Assembly: GCA_024637135.1 (NCBI GenBank)
Contig: JAGXFT010000028.1
Span: 1-41,199 of the forward strand
Reading direction: 5' to 3'
Origin: Nitriliruptorales bacterium
GTDB taxonomy: Bacteria; Actinomycetota; Nitriliruptoria; Nitriliruptorales; Nitriliruptoraceae
Length of the DNA: 41,199 nt
Shown here: positions 23,554 through 30,530 of the stretch, piece by piece
Position numbering within the stretch: position 1 is the first letter of the stretch
Layout of the letters: every line of letters begins with the position of its first letter
Translations under genes and position numbers: made by a program
The notes under the pieces: generated by a model
Told to the model about the DNA's origin: nothing
Seen by the model: only the letters and a program-made list of their open reading frames with translations
Databases searched by the model: none

Positions 23554-24612
23554 ATGGAACTGCTGCTGGCCACGCAGGCCGCCGAGGGTGCGAACAGCCC
23601 CACTGCCACGATCGTGATGACGATCCTGGTGGGTGGGCTCGTGGCGTTCGGCCTTGCCTACTTCATCGTGGGGCCGGGCCGGGGTCGCAAGACCGGTGAC
23701 AAGCGCACCGGCGACATCCCGCTGGCGATGCGTCCCTACCACTCCGACGAGGAGTTGGAGTCGACCGCGATGGAGCGGGCGATGTCATGGGGCGTGGCCC
23801 TGTCGCTGTTCGCCGGGGTCTTCCTGGCGGTCTACTGGATGATCGAGCCCGCTCGCATCAACGCCCAGATGGACGCCTACTACGAACAGGACGTGTCCGC
23901 CGGCCGGGCCGCGTTCGTCAGCAACTGCGCGACCTGCCACGGCACCGAGGCCCAGGGTGGGTCGGCACCGAACCCCTACAGCGACGCCCCGTGGCCCGCG
24001 CCGCGGCTGAACAACATCGAGGCCCGCTACGCCGACTCCGAGATCGTGTCGGACGTCGAGGACTTCATGAAGCAGACCCTGATCCGGGGTCGACCGGGGA
24101 CGCCGATGGCGGCATGGCGATCGGACTACAACGGCCCCATGAACGACTTCCAGATCGACGAGATCGTGGAGTACCTGTTGTCGATCCAGATCGACGAGGT
24201 CGAGGAGATCGACGCGCAGGCGTTCGCGGGTGCATCCGGCGGCGAGATCTTCGCCAACAACTGCGCCCGCTGCCACGGCGACAACCTGGAGGGCCGGATC
24301 GGGCCCACGCTGACCAACATCTACGAGCGCTATGGCGCCACGCTGGGTGACGAGTCCACCTACGGACCGGTGCGTGACACCATCGAGCAGACCCTGGTCA
24401 ACGGGCGCAGGGTCCCGGGCGTCGGCGTCATGCCGTCGTTCAAGGACACCCTGCCCGAGGACGCGATCCAGTCGGTCATCGACCACATCGAGTCACAGCA
24501 GGTCGAGGGCGGCCCGCGCTTCGGCCAGGTCGGTGGGACCATCACCCCAGAGGAACTGGCGTCGGCGTCGGACTCCGATGACGCGGCCGAGACCCCGGAG
24601 GACGGATCATGA
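23554..24612 (+). CDS. Membrane-anchored dihaem cytochrome c
   Basis: Electron acceptor subunit of the complex, about 352 residues. Two N-terminal helices (roughly 20-40 and 80-102) flank a short cytosolic loop; the rest is extracytoplasmic. Two class I c-type domains follow: the haem site CATCH at 125-129 and the second, CARCH, at 237-241. Candidate methionine ligands are in TPMAAW and VMPSF. It stands in for the single cytochrome c1 or f of other complexes. The ATG at 23554 is preferred; an in-frame GTG at 23548 is two codons upstream. The stop overlaps the next gene by 4 nt. Confidence 0.9.
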   Translation: MELLLATQAAEGANSPTATIVMTILVGGLVAFGLAYFIVGPGRGRKTGDKRTGDIPLAMRPYHSDEELESTAMERAMSWGVALSLFAGVFLAVYWMIEPARINAQMDAYYEQDVSAGRAAFVSNCATCHGTEAQGGSAPNPYSDAPWPAPRLNNIEARYADSEIVSDVEDFMKQTLIRGRPGTPMAAWRSDYNGPMNDFQIDEIVEYLLSIQIDEVEEIDAQAFAGASGGEIFANNCARCHGDNLEGRIGPTLTNIYERYGATLGDESTYGPVRDTIEQTLVNGRRVPGVGVMPSFKDTLPEDAIQSVIDHIESQQVEGGPRFGQVGGTITPEELASASDSDDAAETPEDGS

Positions 24613-25541
24613 CGTCGTTGCTGACCACGCTGGTCCTGGCCACCGAGGGTGCCGAGGGCCTGTCGGGTGACCACATCGCCTCGAAGCTGGCCGTGCCCCT
24701 GGGCATCGTCATCTTCTGCGGCGGGGTCTTCGCGTTGCTGTGGTCCAACTACGGCGCCAAGAAGGGCGCGTTGATCTATGGCACCGCCGCCGGTGGCTTC
24801 TGCATGGTGATCGGCGTGTTCTGGTGGTTCGGCGCCCCGGGGACGCCGGTCGCGACCGGCCCCCAGAACTTCCCCGGCCAGGACGGCGCCCACTACCAGG
24901 CCCAGTGGTTCCCGTTCGAACCCGGCTCCGAGACCGCCGGGTTCTTCAGCAGCGCCAACGACCTGGGCGGCTTCGTCCCGCTGGCCGACTTCCTGGGCAA
25001 GGGCGATGCGTCCGAGGAGGCCCTGGGCGACGACCCCCGCTACACCAACCTCAACGGCGACGTCGCCCAGGCCGACCAGTTGATGGTCAACCTCGCGCTC
25101 AAGGTCGACGCCGACGGCGAGGTGCGACTGGGTGGCGAGACCCGTGGCGAGTACCAGGACGCCGGTGAGGCCGGCCTTGCCGACGAGGTCGACGACCCGG
25201 AGAACTACAGCCGCGCCGAGCCGTTCTTCACCGCCGAGGCCGCCGAGGAGCGCCTGGTGACGGAGAGCAACGGGACCTTCCTGGCCGGCACCGAGGTCAC
25301 GATCGAGACCAACTACGTCAACGAAGCCGGCGAGACCGTCACCATCGATGTCGACGCCGTCCCGATGTTCGCCTTCAAGGAGCCGTCGGCCCTGTGGTTC
25401 CCGTCGGCGGTCTGGACCTTCACCGCCGCCGCGATCTTCGGGCTGTGCCTGTTCTCCCTCGACCGGATCGAACAGCGCGAGAAGAAGCGGGCGCAGGAGG
25501 TCCGGGAACCCGAGGACCTCGCGGTCTCCATCCGGCAGTGA
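24609..25541 (+). CDS. Unknown membrane protein coupled to the cytochrome c gene
   Basis: I do not recognise this family. The 310-residue protein begins with a short exported stretch (TEGAEGLSGDH), then two helices at about 27-47 and 54-75 (the latter ending CMVIGVFWWFGAP). A large acidic domain of about 190 residues follows, then a third helix near 265-287 and a charged cytosolic tail. The large domain has no cysteine, no haem motif and several Asp/Glu-rich stretches, so it is probably not a redox carrier. It is rich in aromatic residues near its start (QAQWFPFEPGSE). The ATG overlaps the cytochrome c stop, and its own stop overlaps the ResA-like gene, both by 4 nt. I infer an accessory subunit or assembly factor of this bc complex. 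Confidence 0.7.
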   Translation: MTSLLTTLVLATEGAEGLSGDHIASKLAVPLGIVIFCGGVFALLWSNYGAKKGALIYGTAAGGFCMVIGVFWWFGAPGTPVATGPQNFPGQDGAHYQAQWFPFEPGSETAGFFSSANDLGGFVPLADFLGKGDASEEALGDDPRYTNLNGDVAQADQLMVNLALKVDADGEVRLGGETRGEYQDAGEAGLADEVDDPENYSRAEPFFTAEAAEERLVTESNGTFLAGTEVTIETNYVNEAGETVTIDVDAVPMFAFKEPSALWFPSAVWTFTAAAIFGLCLFSLDRIEQREKKRAQEVREPEDLAVSIRQ

Positions 25542-26128
25542 TCCACCGGATTCGACCCCGTCCGGCCGCCACGATCGTGGCGGCCGGCTTGGTCATGGGG
25601 TTGGTGCTGGGCGGATGCACGTCCCCGCCGACCGGTGCGGCCTGTGAACAACCGCTGGCCGGTGTGCGGGCCGGGGCCTGTCCGTTGCCGGTCGACGACC
25701 GACCACCTGCGCCCGACGACTCGTTCCCCGTCCTGGGGCAGGACACCGAACTGTCGTTGTCGGGGTTCGCCGGGGACGTCGTGGTCGTCAACTTCTGGGC
25801 GTCGTGGTGCGGGCCCTGTCGGAGCGAGCAGCCCGCACTCAACCGAGTCGCCGAGGAGTACGCCGACGAGCCCGTGTCGTTCGTCGGCGTGAACGTGCAG
25901 GACACGTCCGAGACCAATGCCCTGCTGCACCAGCGCGACTTCGCGATCCCGTACCCCTCGATCACCGACCCGACCACCCTGGTGGCCAGCCGGTTCCGCG
26001 GGGTGGCCCCCTCGACACTGCCCTCCACGGTGTTCATCGACCGGCAAGGACGGGTCGCGTTGAGCCTGTTCGGCGAGACCGACGACATCGAGGTCGCCCA
26101 GCTGCTGGACGTGCTGCTCGCGGAGTGA
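25538..26128 (+). CDS. TlpA/ResA-like thioredoxin-fold lipoprotein (second copy)
   Basis: Second extracytoplasmic thiol-disulfide protein, 196 residues. The short signal sequence ends LVLGGC, with C27 as the lipidated residue. The redox site FWASWCGPCRSEQPAL has C91 and C94. GVNVQDTSE and a cis-proline in PSTLPSTVFIDRQG complete the TlpA/ResA pattern. It is 90 bp upstream of a CcdA-type gene; ResA and CcdA normally work together, CcdA passing reductant from the cytosol and ResA reducing the haem-binding cysteines of apocytochrome c. The nearby dihaem cytochrome c is an obvious client. The GTG overlaps the previous stop by 4 nt. Confidence 0.88.
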   Translation: MIHRIRPRPAATIVAAGLVMGLVLGGCTSPPTGAACEQPLAGVRAGACPLPVDDRPPAPDDSFPVLGQDTELSLSGFAGDVVVVNFWASWCGPCRSEQPALNRVAEEYADEPVSFVGVNVQDTSETNALLHQRDFAIPYPSITDPTTLVASRFRGVAPSTLPSTVFIDRQGRVALSLFGETDDIEVAQLLDVLLAE

Positions 26129-26218
26129 GGCCGGGGGTGACCCGCCTGCGGATGGTGGCACACTGGTGCCGCGGCCACCGACGGTGGCCGATCGCGCGAG
26201 CCACCTCGGGAGGTCGAC

Positions 26219-27019
26219 GTGTTCGCCCCCTTCGCTCCGGTCGCGTCGCGACTGGTGGTGCTCGCGCAGGCCGACACGGCCGTGCGGGACATCGTCGGCA
26301 ACGGCAACTTCCTGCTGGCCGCGGTGGTCGCGGTCGTGGCCGGGCTGGTCTCGTTCGCCAGTCCGTGCGTCCTGCCCCTGGTCCCGGGCTACCTGTCGTT
26401 CATGACCGGACTGTCGGGGGAGGACCTCGCCGGCGGTGGGTTCGGGCGACACTCCCGCGTGCTGGTCGGGTCGATCCTGTTCGTGGCCGGCTTCGCGGTC
26501 CCGTTCACGCTGTTCGGCGTCGCCGTCGGGGCCCTCGACGTGTTCAGCCAACGCTGGGCCCAGGTCGCCATGGGCCTGTTCGTCGGTGCGATGGGCCTGT
26601 TGATGGCCTCGGGCCGACTGACCCGCGAAGTCCGCGTGGCCGACCGGGCCCCGACCGGGGGCCTGCTGACCGCCCCGGTGCTCGGGTTCATCTTCGGGGT
26701 CGGCTGGACACCGTGCATCGGCCCGGCCGCCGGTGCCATCCTGAACCTGGCCGGGACCTCCTCGACCGGTGCCGCCGCCCGGGGTGGCGCGCTCGCGTTC
26801 ATCTACGCGCTGGGCCTGGGCGTCCCGTTCGTCGTGGTCGGCCTGCTGTTCAACCGCGCCGCCGGTGCGATCGGCTTCCTCAAGCGCAACGCCCGTGGCC
26901 TGCAGGTCTTCGGCGGCGTCATGCTGATCGCCGTCGGCATCGCCCTGGCCACCGGCCTGTGGGACGCCCTCATCCTCCGCATGCTCCCCCTCATCAACGG
27001 CTTCACCCCCCCGATCTAG
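26219..27019 (+). CDS. ccdA: CcdA-type cytochrome c biogenesis protein
   Basis: Membrane thiol transporter of the CcdA/DsbD family that carries reducing power from cytosolic thioredoxin to extracytoplasmic partners such as ResA. 266 residues with six helices. The paired redox cysteines are in SFASPCVLPLVPGYLSF in the first helix and VGWTPCIGPAAGAIL in the fourth. The GTG at 26219 follows GGGAGG with 5-nt spacing. It completes a ResA-CcdA pair; the other system II proteins, ResB and ResC/CcsA, are not in this window. The stop is directly followed by the structured repeat. Confidence 0.92.
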   Translation: MFAPFAPVASRLVVLAQADTAVRDIVGNGNFLLAAVVAVVAGLVSFASPCVLPLVPGYLSFMTGLSGEDLAGGGFGRHSRVLVGSILFVAGFAVPFTLFGVAVGALDVFSQRWAQVAMGLFVGAMGLLMASGRLTREVRVADRAPTGGLLTAPVLGFIFGVGWTPCIGPAAGAILNLAGTSSTGAAARGGALAFIYALGLGVPFVVVGLLFNRAAGAIGFLKRNARGLQVFGGVMLIAVGIALATGLWDALILRMLPLINGFTPPI

Positions 27020-27185
27020 GGGAGGTCAGGGGCGGGGCTGCGACGGCTGTCCGACTGGTCCGGCCCGCCGCTGCCCGTGTCGCCACTCGCTCGCGTGACC
27101 TCCGGCCACGCAACGCTCGTTTGCTCCTTGGCAGCGACGACCTGTCCGCAGCCGTCCAACCGCCTCGCCCCACCCCTGACCTCCC
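27020..27185. repeat. Structured interspersed element, copy B
   Basis: The 166-bp element starts at the ccdA stop and ends 108 bp before cydA. Its ends (27020-27038 and 27167-27185) are 19-bp inverted repeats with one mismatch. Inside is an 8-bp stem GACGGCTG/CAGCCGTC (27042-27049/27149-27156) and a 66-nt core (27070-27135) closed by GCTGCC/GGCAGC. The core is 56/66 identical to copy A. Outer stems of the two copies differ in sequence yet both pair, and the core-closing pair is C-G in A and G-C in B. It could also act as the terminator after ccdA. Confidence 0.7.
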
Positions 27186-27292
27186 GGTGAGGCAGGGCTG
27201 CTGCGACGGCCATCTGGTCCAGCCCGCTGCTGGGTTGTCCGGGTGAATGGGGGATCGAGGTACCTTCGGCACCCCGATCTGGTGGTCCCCCG
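27186..27292 (+). promoter_or_regulatory. Partial repeat copy and leader region before cydA
   Basis: 27195-27232 resembles the 5' half of copy B (GGGCTG, GCGACGGC, CTGGTCC, GCCCGC and GCTG in the same order), so the element is followed by a partial tandem duplicate. A TACCTT at 27261-27266 fits the TANNNT -10 pattern, about 27 bp before the cydA ATG. I see no Rex-type TGTGA/TCACA operator here. Confidence 0.4.
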
Positions 27293-28717
27293 ATGCCTGT
27301 TGGATCCGTTCTCGACCTCGTCGTCGCCTTCCCGTCGGGCCCGCTGCTGGCGCAGGCCGCGAGCGCCTCGGACCTGCTCGCGGCACGCAACCAGATGGCG
27401 TTGTCGCTGGGGTGGCACATCGTGCTGGCGTCGTTCGGGGTCGCCTTCCCGACCATCATCTTCGCCATGCACGTGCGCGGGATCCGTGGTGACGACGACG
27501 CGCTGGTGCTGGCTCGCCGCTGGTCCAAGGTCGCCGGGGTGCTGTTCGCGGTGGGCGCGGTCTCTGGCACGATCCTGTCGTTCGAGATGGGGATGTTGTG
27601 GCCCGGGTTGATGGGGCCGTTCGGCGACGTGATCGGGCTGCCGTTCGCCCTGGAGGGCGTGGCGTTCTTCCTCGAGGCGATCTTCCTCGGCATCTACCTG
27701 TATGGATGGGATCGCCTGCCACCCCGGGTCCACGTCGCTGCCCTGGTGCCGGTGATGGTGGCCGGGGTCGCCGGCACGTTCTTCATCCTGTCCGTCAACA
27801 GTTGGATGAACACGCCCACGGGGTTCACCATGGTCGACGGGGTCCCGACCGACGTCGACCCGTTGGCCGCGATGCTCAACCCCGCGTTGCTGACCAGCTT
27901 CCCGCACATGCTGCTGGCGGCCTACATGGTGGTCGGGTTCAGCGTGGCCGGGGTCTACGCCACCGGCTGGCTGCGGGGACGGCACGACCGGCTGCACCAC
28001 CTCGGGATCGTGGTGCCGCTGCTGTTCGCGGCCGTGGTCAGCCTGGCGCAGCCACTGGTCGGGCACATGGCCGGCCAACGGATCGCCGACGAGCAGCCGA
28101 TCAAGCTCGCGGCGATCGAGGGGCTGCCCGAGACCACCGAGGGTGCGGCGCTCACCATCGGTGGGGTGTGGGACGGCACCGAGGTCCGGGGTGGTGTCGA
28201 GGTGCCGAACCTGCTGTCGTTGCTGGCCACGAACTCCCTCGACGGTGAGGTCGTCGGGCTGGACGCCGTCCCCGTCGACGAACAGCCACCGGTCAACGTC
28301 GTCCGGTTCAGCTTCATGGCCATGGTCGGCATCGGCACGGCTCTGGCACTGTTGTCCACGCTGGTGCTGGTGCTGCTGGGGCGACGCCGTCGACTCGGTG
28401 ACCACCGCTGGCTGCTGGGTGCGGTCGTGGTGTCGGGGCCGGCCGCGGTGGTCGCGCTGGAGACCGGGTGGATCACCACCGAGGTCGGCCGCCAACCCTG
28501 GATCGTGCAGGGACTGGTCCGCACCGAGGACGCCGTGACGACCGCCTCGTGGATCTGGCTCAGCTACGGGATCCTCGCCAGCGTCTACGGGCTGATGACG
28601 CTGGCCACCGTGCTGGTGTTGCGGTCGATGTCGCGACGCTGGCGTCGAGGCGAGTCACCGAGCGCCCCGTACGGCCCGGCCGAACCACTCGGGTCACGCG
28701 AGCAGGTCGGCGCATGA
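27293..28717 (+). CDS. cydA: Cytochrome bd quinol oxidase subunit I
   Basis: Catalytic subunit of the bd-type terminal oxidase, which oxidises menaquinol and reduces O2 to water without pumping protons. 474 residues with about nine helices. Haem ligands are recognisable: H42 in LGWHIVLASFG, H205 in TSFPHMLLAAY, and a methionine in FSFMAMVG (M342 or M344). FALEGVAFFLEAIF holds the conserved glutamates. The Q-loop motif QPIKLAAIEG and the signature GRQPW (TTEVGRQPWIVQG) are present. The Q-loop is of the short type. The stop overlaps cydB by 4 nt. In related bacteria Rex represses cydAB; rex lies in this window. Confidence 0.95.
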   Translation: MPVGSVLDLVVAFPSGPLLAQAASASDLLAARNQMALSLGWHIVLASFGVAFPTIIFAMHVRGIRGDDDALVLARRWSKVAGVLFAVGAVSGTILSFEMGMLWPGLMGPFGDVIGLPFALEGVAFFLEAIFLGIYLYGWDRLPPRVHVAALVPVMVAGVAGTFFILSVNSWMNTPTGFTMVDGVPTDVDPLAAMLNPALLTSFPHMLLAAYMVVGFSVAGVYATGWLRGRHDRLHHLGIVVPLLFAAVVSLAQPLVGHMAGQRIADEQPIKLAAIEGLPETTEGAALTIGGVWDGTEVRGGVEVPNLLSLLATNSLDGEVVGLDAVPVDEQPPVNVVRFSFMAMVGIGTALALLSTLVLVLLGRRRRLGDHRWLLGAVVVSGPAAVVALETGWITTEVGRQPWIVQGLVRTEDAVTTASWIWLSYGILASVYGLMTLATVLVLRSMSRRWRRGESPSAPYGPAEPLGSREQVGA

Positions 28718-29745
28718 CGATGGCCGACGTGGTCGCGGCGATCCTGTTCCTTGGGGTCGTGCTCTACGCGGTGTTCGGGGGTGCCGACTTCGGGTCCGGC
28801 GTGTGGGACCTGTTGGCCGGGAACCGAGCCCGTGGCGGGTCCGTGCGACGGCTGGTCGACCACTCGATCGCGCCGGTGTGGGAAGCCAATCACGTCTGGC
28901 TGATCTTCGTGCTGGTGTTCCTCTGGACGGCCTTCCCCCTGCCCTTCGTGGCGCTGATGTCGACCCTGTACGTGCCGTTGTCACTGGTGGCGCTGGGCAT
29001 CGTGCTGCGGGGCGCCGGCTTCGCCTACCGGAAGTTCGCCGACGACCTGGCCAGTGCGCGCATCTATGGCGTGGCGTTCGCGGCGTCGTCGCTGATCACG
29101 CCGTGGTTCCTGGGCATGATCGCCGGCGCGGTGGTTTCCGGCCGCGTGCCGTTGGAGGGCGGCGACCGCTGGTCGAGCTGGACCGGACCGGTGTCGTGGT
29201 TGGGTGGGGCGCTGGCGGTCCTGACCTGTGCGTTCACGGCCGCCGTGTTCATGGCCCGCGACGCCGATCGACTGGGCCGCCCCGAGTTGGCCGAGTGGTT
29301 CCGTCGACGAGGCCTGGTCACGGGGTTCCTGACCGGCGTCGTCGCCCTGGCCGGCATCGCCGTCCTGGCCGCCGACGCGCCCACGCTGGACGCCGGGTTG
29401 ACCGGTCGGGCGCTGCCCCTGATCGTGGTGTCCGGCATCGGTGGGCTGGCCACCCTGTGGTTGCTGTGGCGACGCCGGTACCGACCGGCACGCGTCACCG
29501 CGGCCGGGTCCGTGGCCGCGGTCGTGCTCGGCTGGGGCGTCGGCCAGTACCCGTGGGTCCTGGTCGACCATGCCACGATCGCCGACAGCGCGGGTGCCCC
29601 GGCGACCATGGTCGCCCTGGTCGTCGCGTTCGGGATCGCCGCCGTCCTGGTCGTCCCGTCGCTGGTCGTGCTGCTGGTCCTGGTGGACCGGGGCATCGTC
29701 TCCGGTGGTGAGGACGCCGCGCCCTCGCGGGTCGGCCGGGGGTGA
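28714..29745 (+). CDS. cydB: Cytochrome bd quinol oxidase subunit II
   Basis: Structural partner of CydA, 343 residues, about eight helices in two pseudo-repeats. Family text includes FGGADFGSGVWDLL near residue 20, the APVWEANHVWLIF segment near 55 and FAYRKFADD near 105. The helix near 130 carries the conserved ITPWFLGMIAGAV stretch. The ATG overlaps the cydA stop by 4 nt. No cydDC (needed for bd assembly in some bacteria) follows; the next genes are on the other strand. A possible 20-codon frame overlapping the stop is described separately. Confidence 0.94.
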   Translation: MTMADVVAAILFLGVVLYAVFGGADFGSGVWDLLAGNRARGGSVRRLVDHSIAPVWEANHVWLIFVLVFLWTAFPLPFVALMSTLYVPLSLVALGIVLRGAGFAYRKFADDLASARIYGVAFAASSLITPWFLGMIAGAVVSGRVPLEGGDRWSSWTGPVSWLGGALAVLTCAFTAAVFMARDADRLGRPELAEWFRRRGLVTGFLTGVVALAGIAVLAADAPTLDAGLTGRALPLIVVSGIGGLATLWLLWRRRYRPARVTAAGSVAAVVLGWGVGQYPWVLVDHATIADSAGAPATMVALVVAFGIAAVLVVPSLVVLLVLVDRGIVSGGEDAAPSRVGRG

Positions 29746-29840
29746 GGACGTGGGTGCGGGCACTGGGCGTGGGGGCGGCGGTGCTGGTGCCTCGTGGGGC
29801 GTGATGGTCGTCCTGGCCGCTCGCCTGCCGCCGGGACCGC
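29742..29840 (+). other. Possible gene remnant after cydB
   Basis: A 20-codon frame (GTG at 29742, overlapping the cydB stop) reads RTWVRALGVGAAVLVPRGA. The next frame continues MVVLAARLPPGPLRALAGL. AARLPPG.LR.LA text recalls the N-terminal part of some actinobacterial DUF1232 proteins, so this may be a frameshifted, truncated remnant. It is too short to be sure and may be chance. Confidence 0.2.
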
Positions 29841-30530
29841 TCAGGGCGTTGGCGGGGTTGCGGTCCCTCCGGGAGGACGGCGTGCGGCCCACGCGGCCGT
29901 CGCGTTCACCGCAGCGTGCACGCCGACCGAGGCCCCGATGCCGCCGGTGGACCACCGCAGCGCACCCAGCGCCAGGCCGGCCAGGGTCGTGACCAGCACG
30001 GTGACGGCCACCCAGCGGGCGGTGCCATGACCCTCTCGGCGCGCCTGTGCGCTCGCCCCGGACACATGCGCCAGCCCGAACGCGATCGAACTCCCGACGT
30101 GCGCGACGAGGTCGCCGCCCGTGCCGGCCAACACGGCCCACACCACCCCGCGGAACAGGATCTCCTCGGGCAGGGCCACGAGGACCGGGATCCGGACCAG
30201 CACGTGACGCCGGAACTCGGTCCGGGACATGGCGCGGATCCGCTGGTCGGCCAGCCGCGCGCCCAGGCGCGGTCGGGACCGGACCACGGCGACCACCGCG
30301 CTGCCGGCCGCGAGCGCCACGAGGGTCCAGGGCACCGCCGCTGCCACGCCCACCCAGGGCGGGGCGACGGCCACCAACCATGCCGCACCGACCAGGGCCG
30401 CCAGCACGACGCCCGCAGGGGCCACCACGTCGCGCCACCTGGCGGGCACGAGCTGCACGACGTTCATCCACGCGACCACGGCGACCACGACCACGACCGC
30501 CGTCCCGGCCTGGTCCGGGGCCGCGGTCAC
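29841..30530 (-). CDS. CPBP-family intramembrane metalloprotease
   Basis: Membrane protease of the CPBP (CAAX protease/ABI) family, 229 residues. After two or three helices, the active-site motifs are visible in order: LPEEILFRG (the Glu-Glu...Arg motif), AFGLAHVSG (first histidine) and GVHAAVN (second histidine and Asn). Members cleave membrane substrates or act in bacteriocin immunity and protein secretion; the substrate here is unknown. The GTG at 30530 overlaps the stop of the upstream hydrolase gene by 4 nt, so this is the third gene of a coupled minus-strand unit. Confidence 0.82.
   Translation of the reverse strand: MTAAPDQAGTAVVVVVAVVAWMNVVQLVPARWRDVVAPAGVVLAALVGAAWLVAVAPPWVGVAAAVPWTLVALAAGSAVVAVVRSRPRLGARLADQRIRAMSRTEFRRHVLVRIPVLVALPEEILFRGVVWAVLAGTGGDLVAHVGSSIAFGLAHVSGASAQARREGHGTARWVAVTVLVTTLAGLALGALRWSTGGIGASVGVHAAVNATAAWAARRPPGGTATPPTP

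Noticed and set aside
29742-29804. CydX-like small subunit after cydB
   Set aside because: The 20-codon frame has only about ten hydrophobic residues in a row and lacks CydX-like residues, too short to span the membrane.
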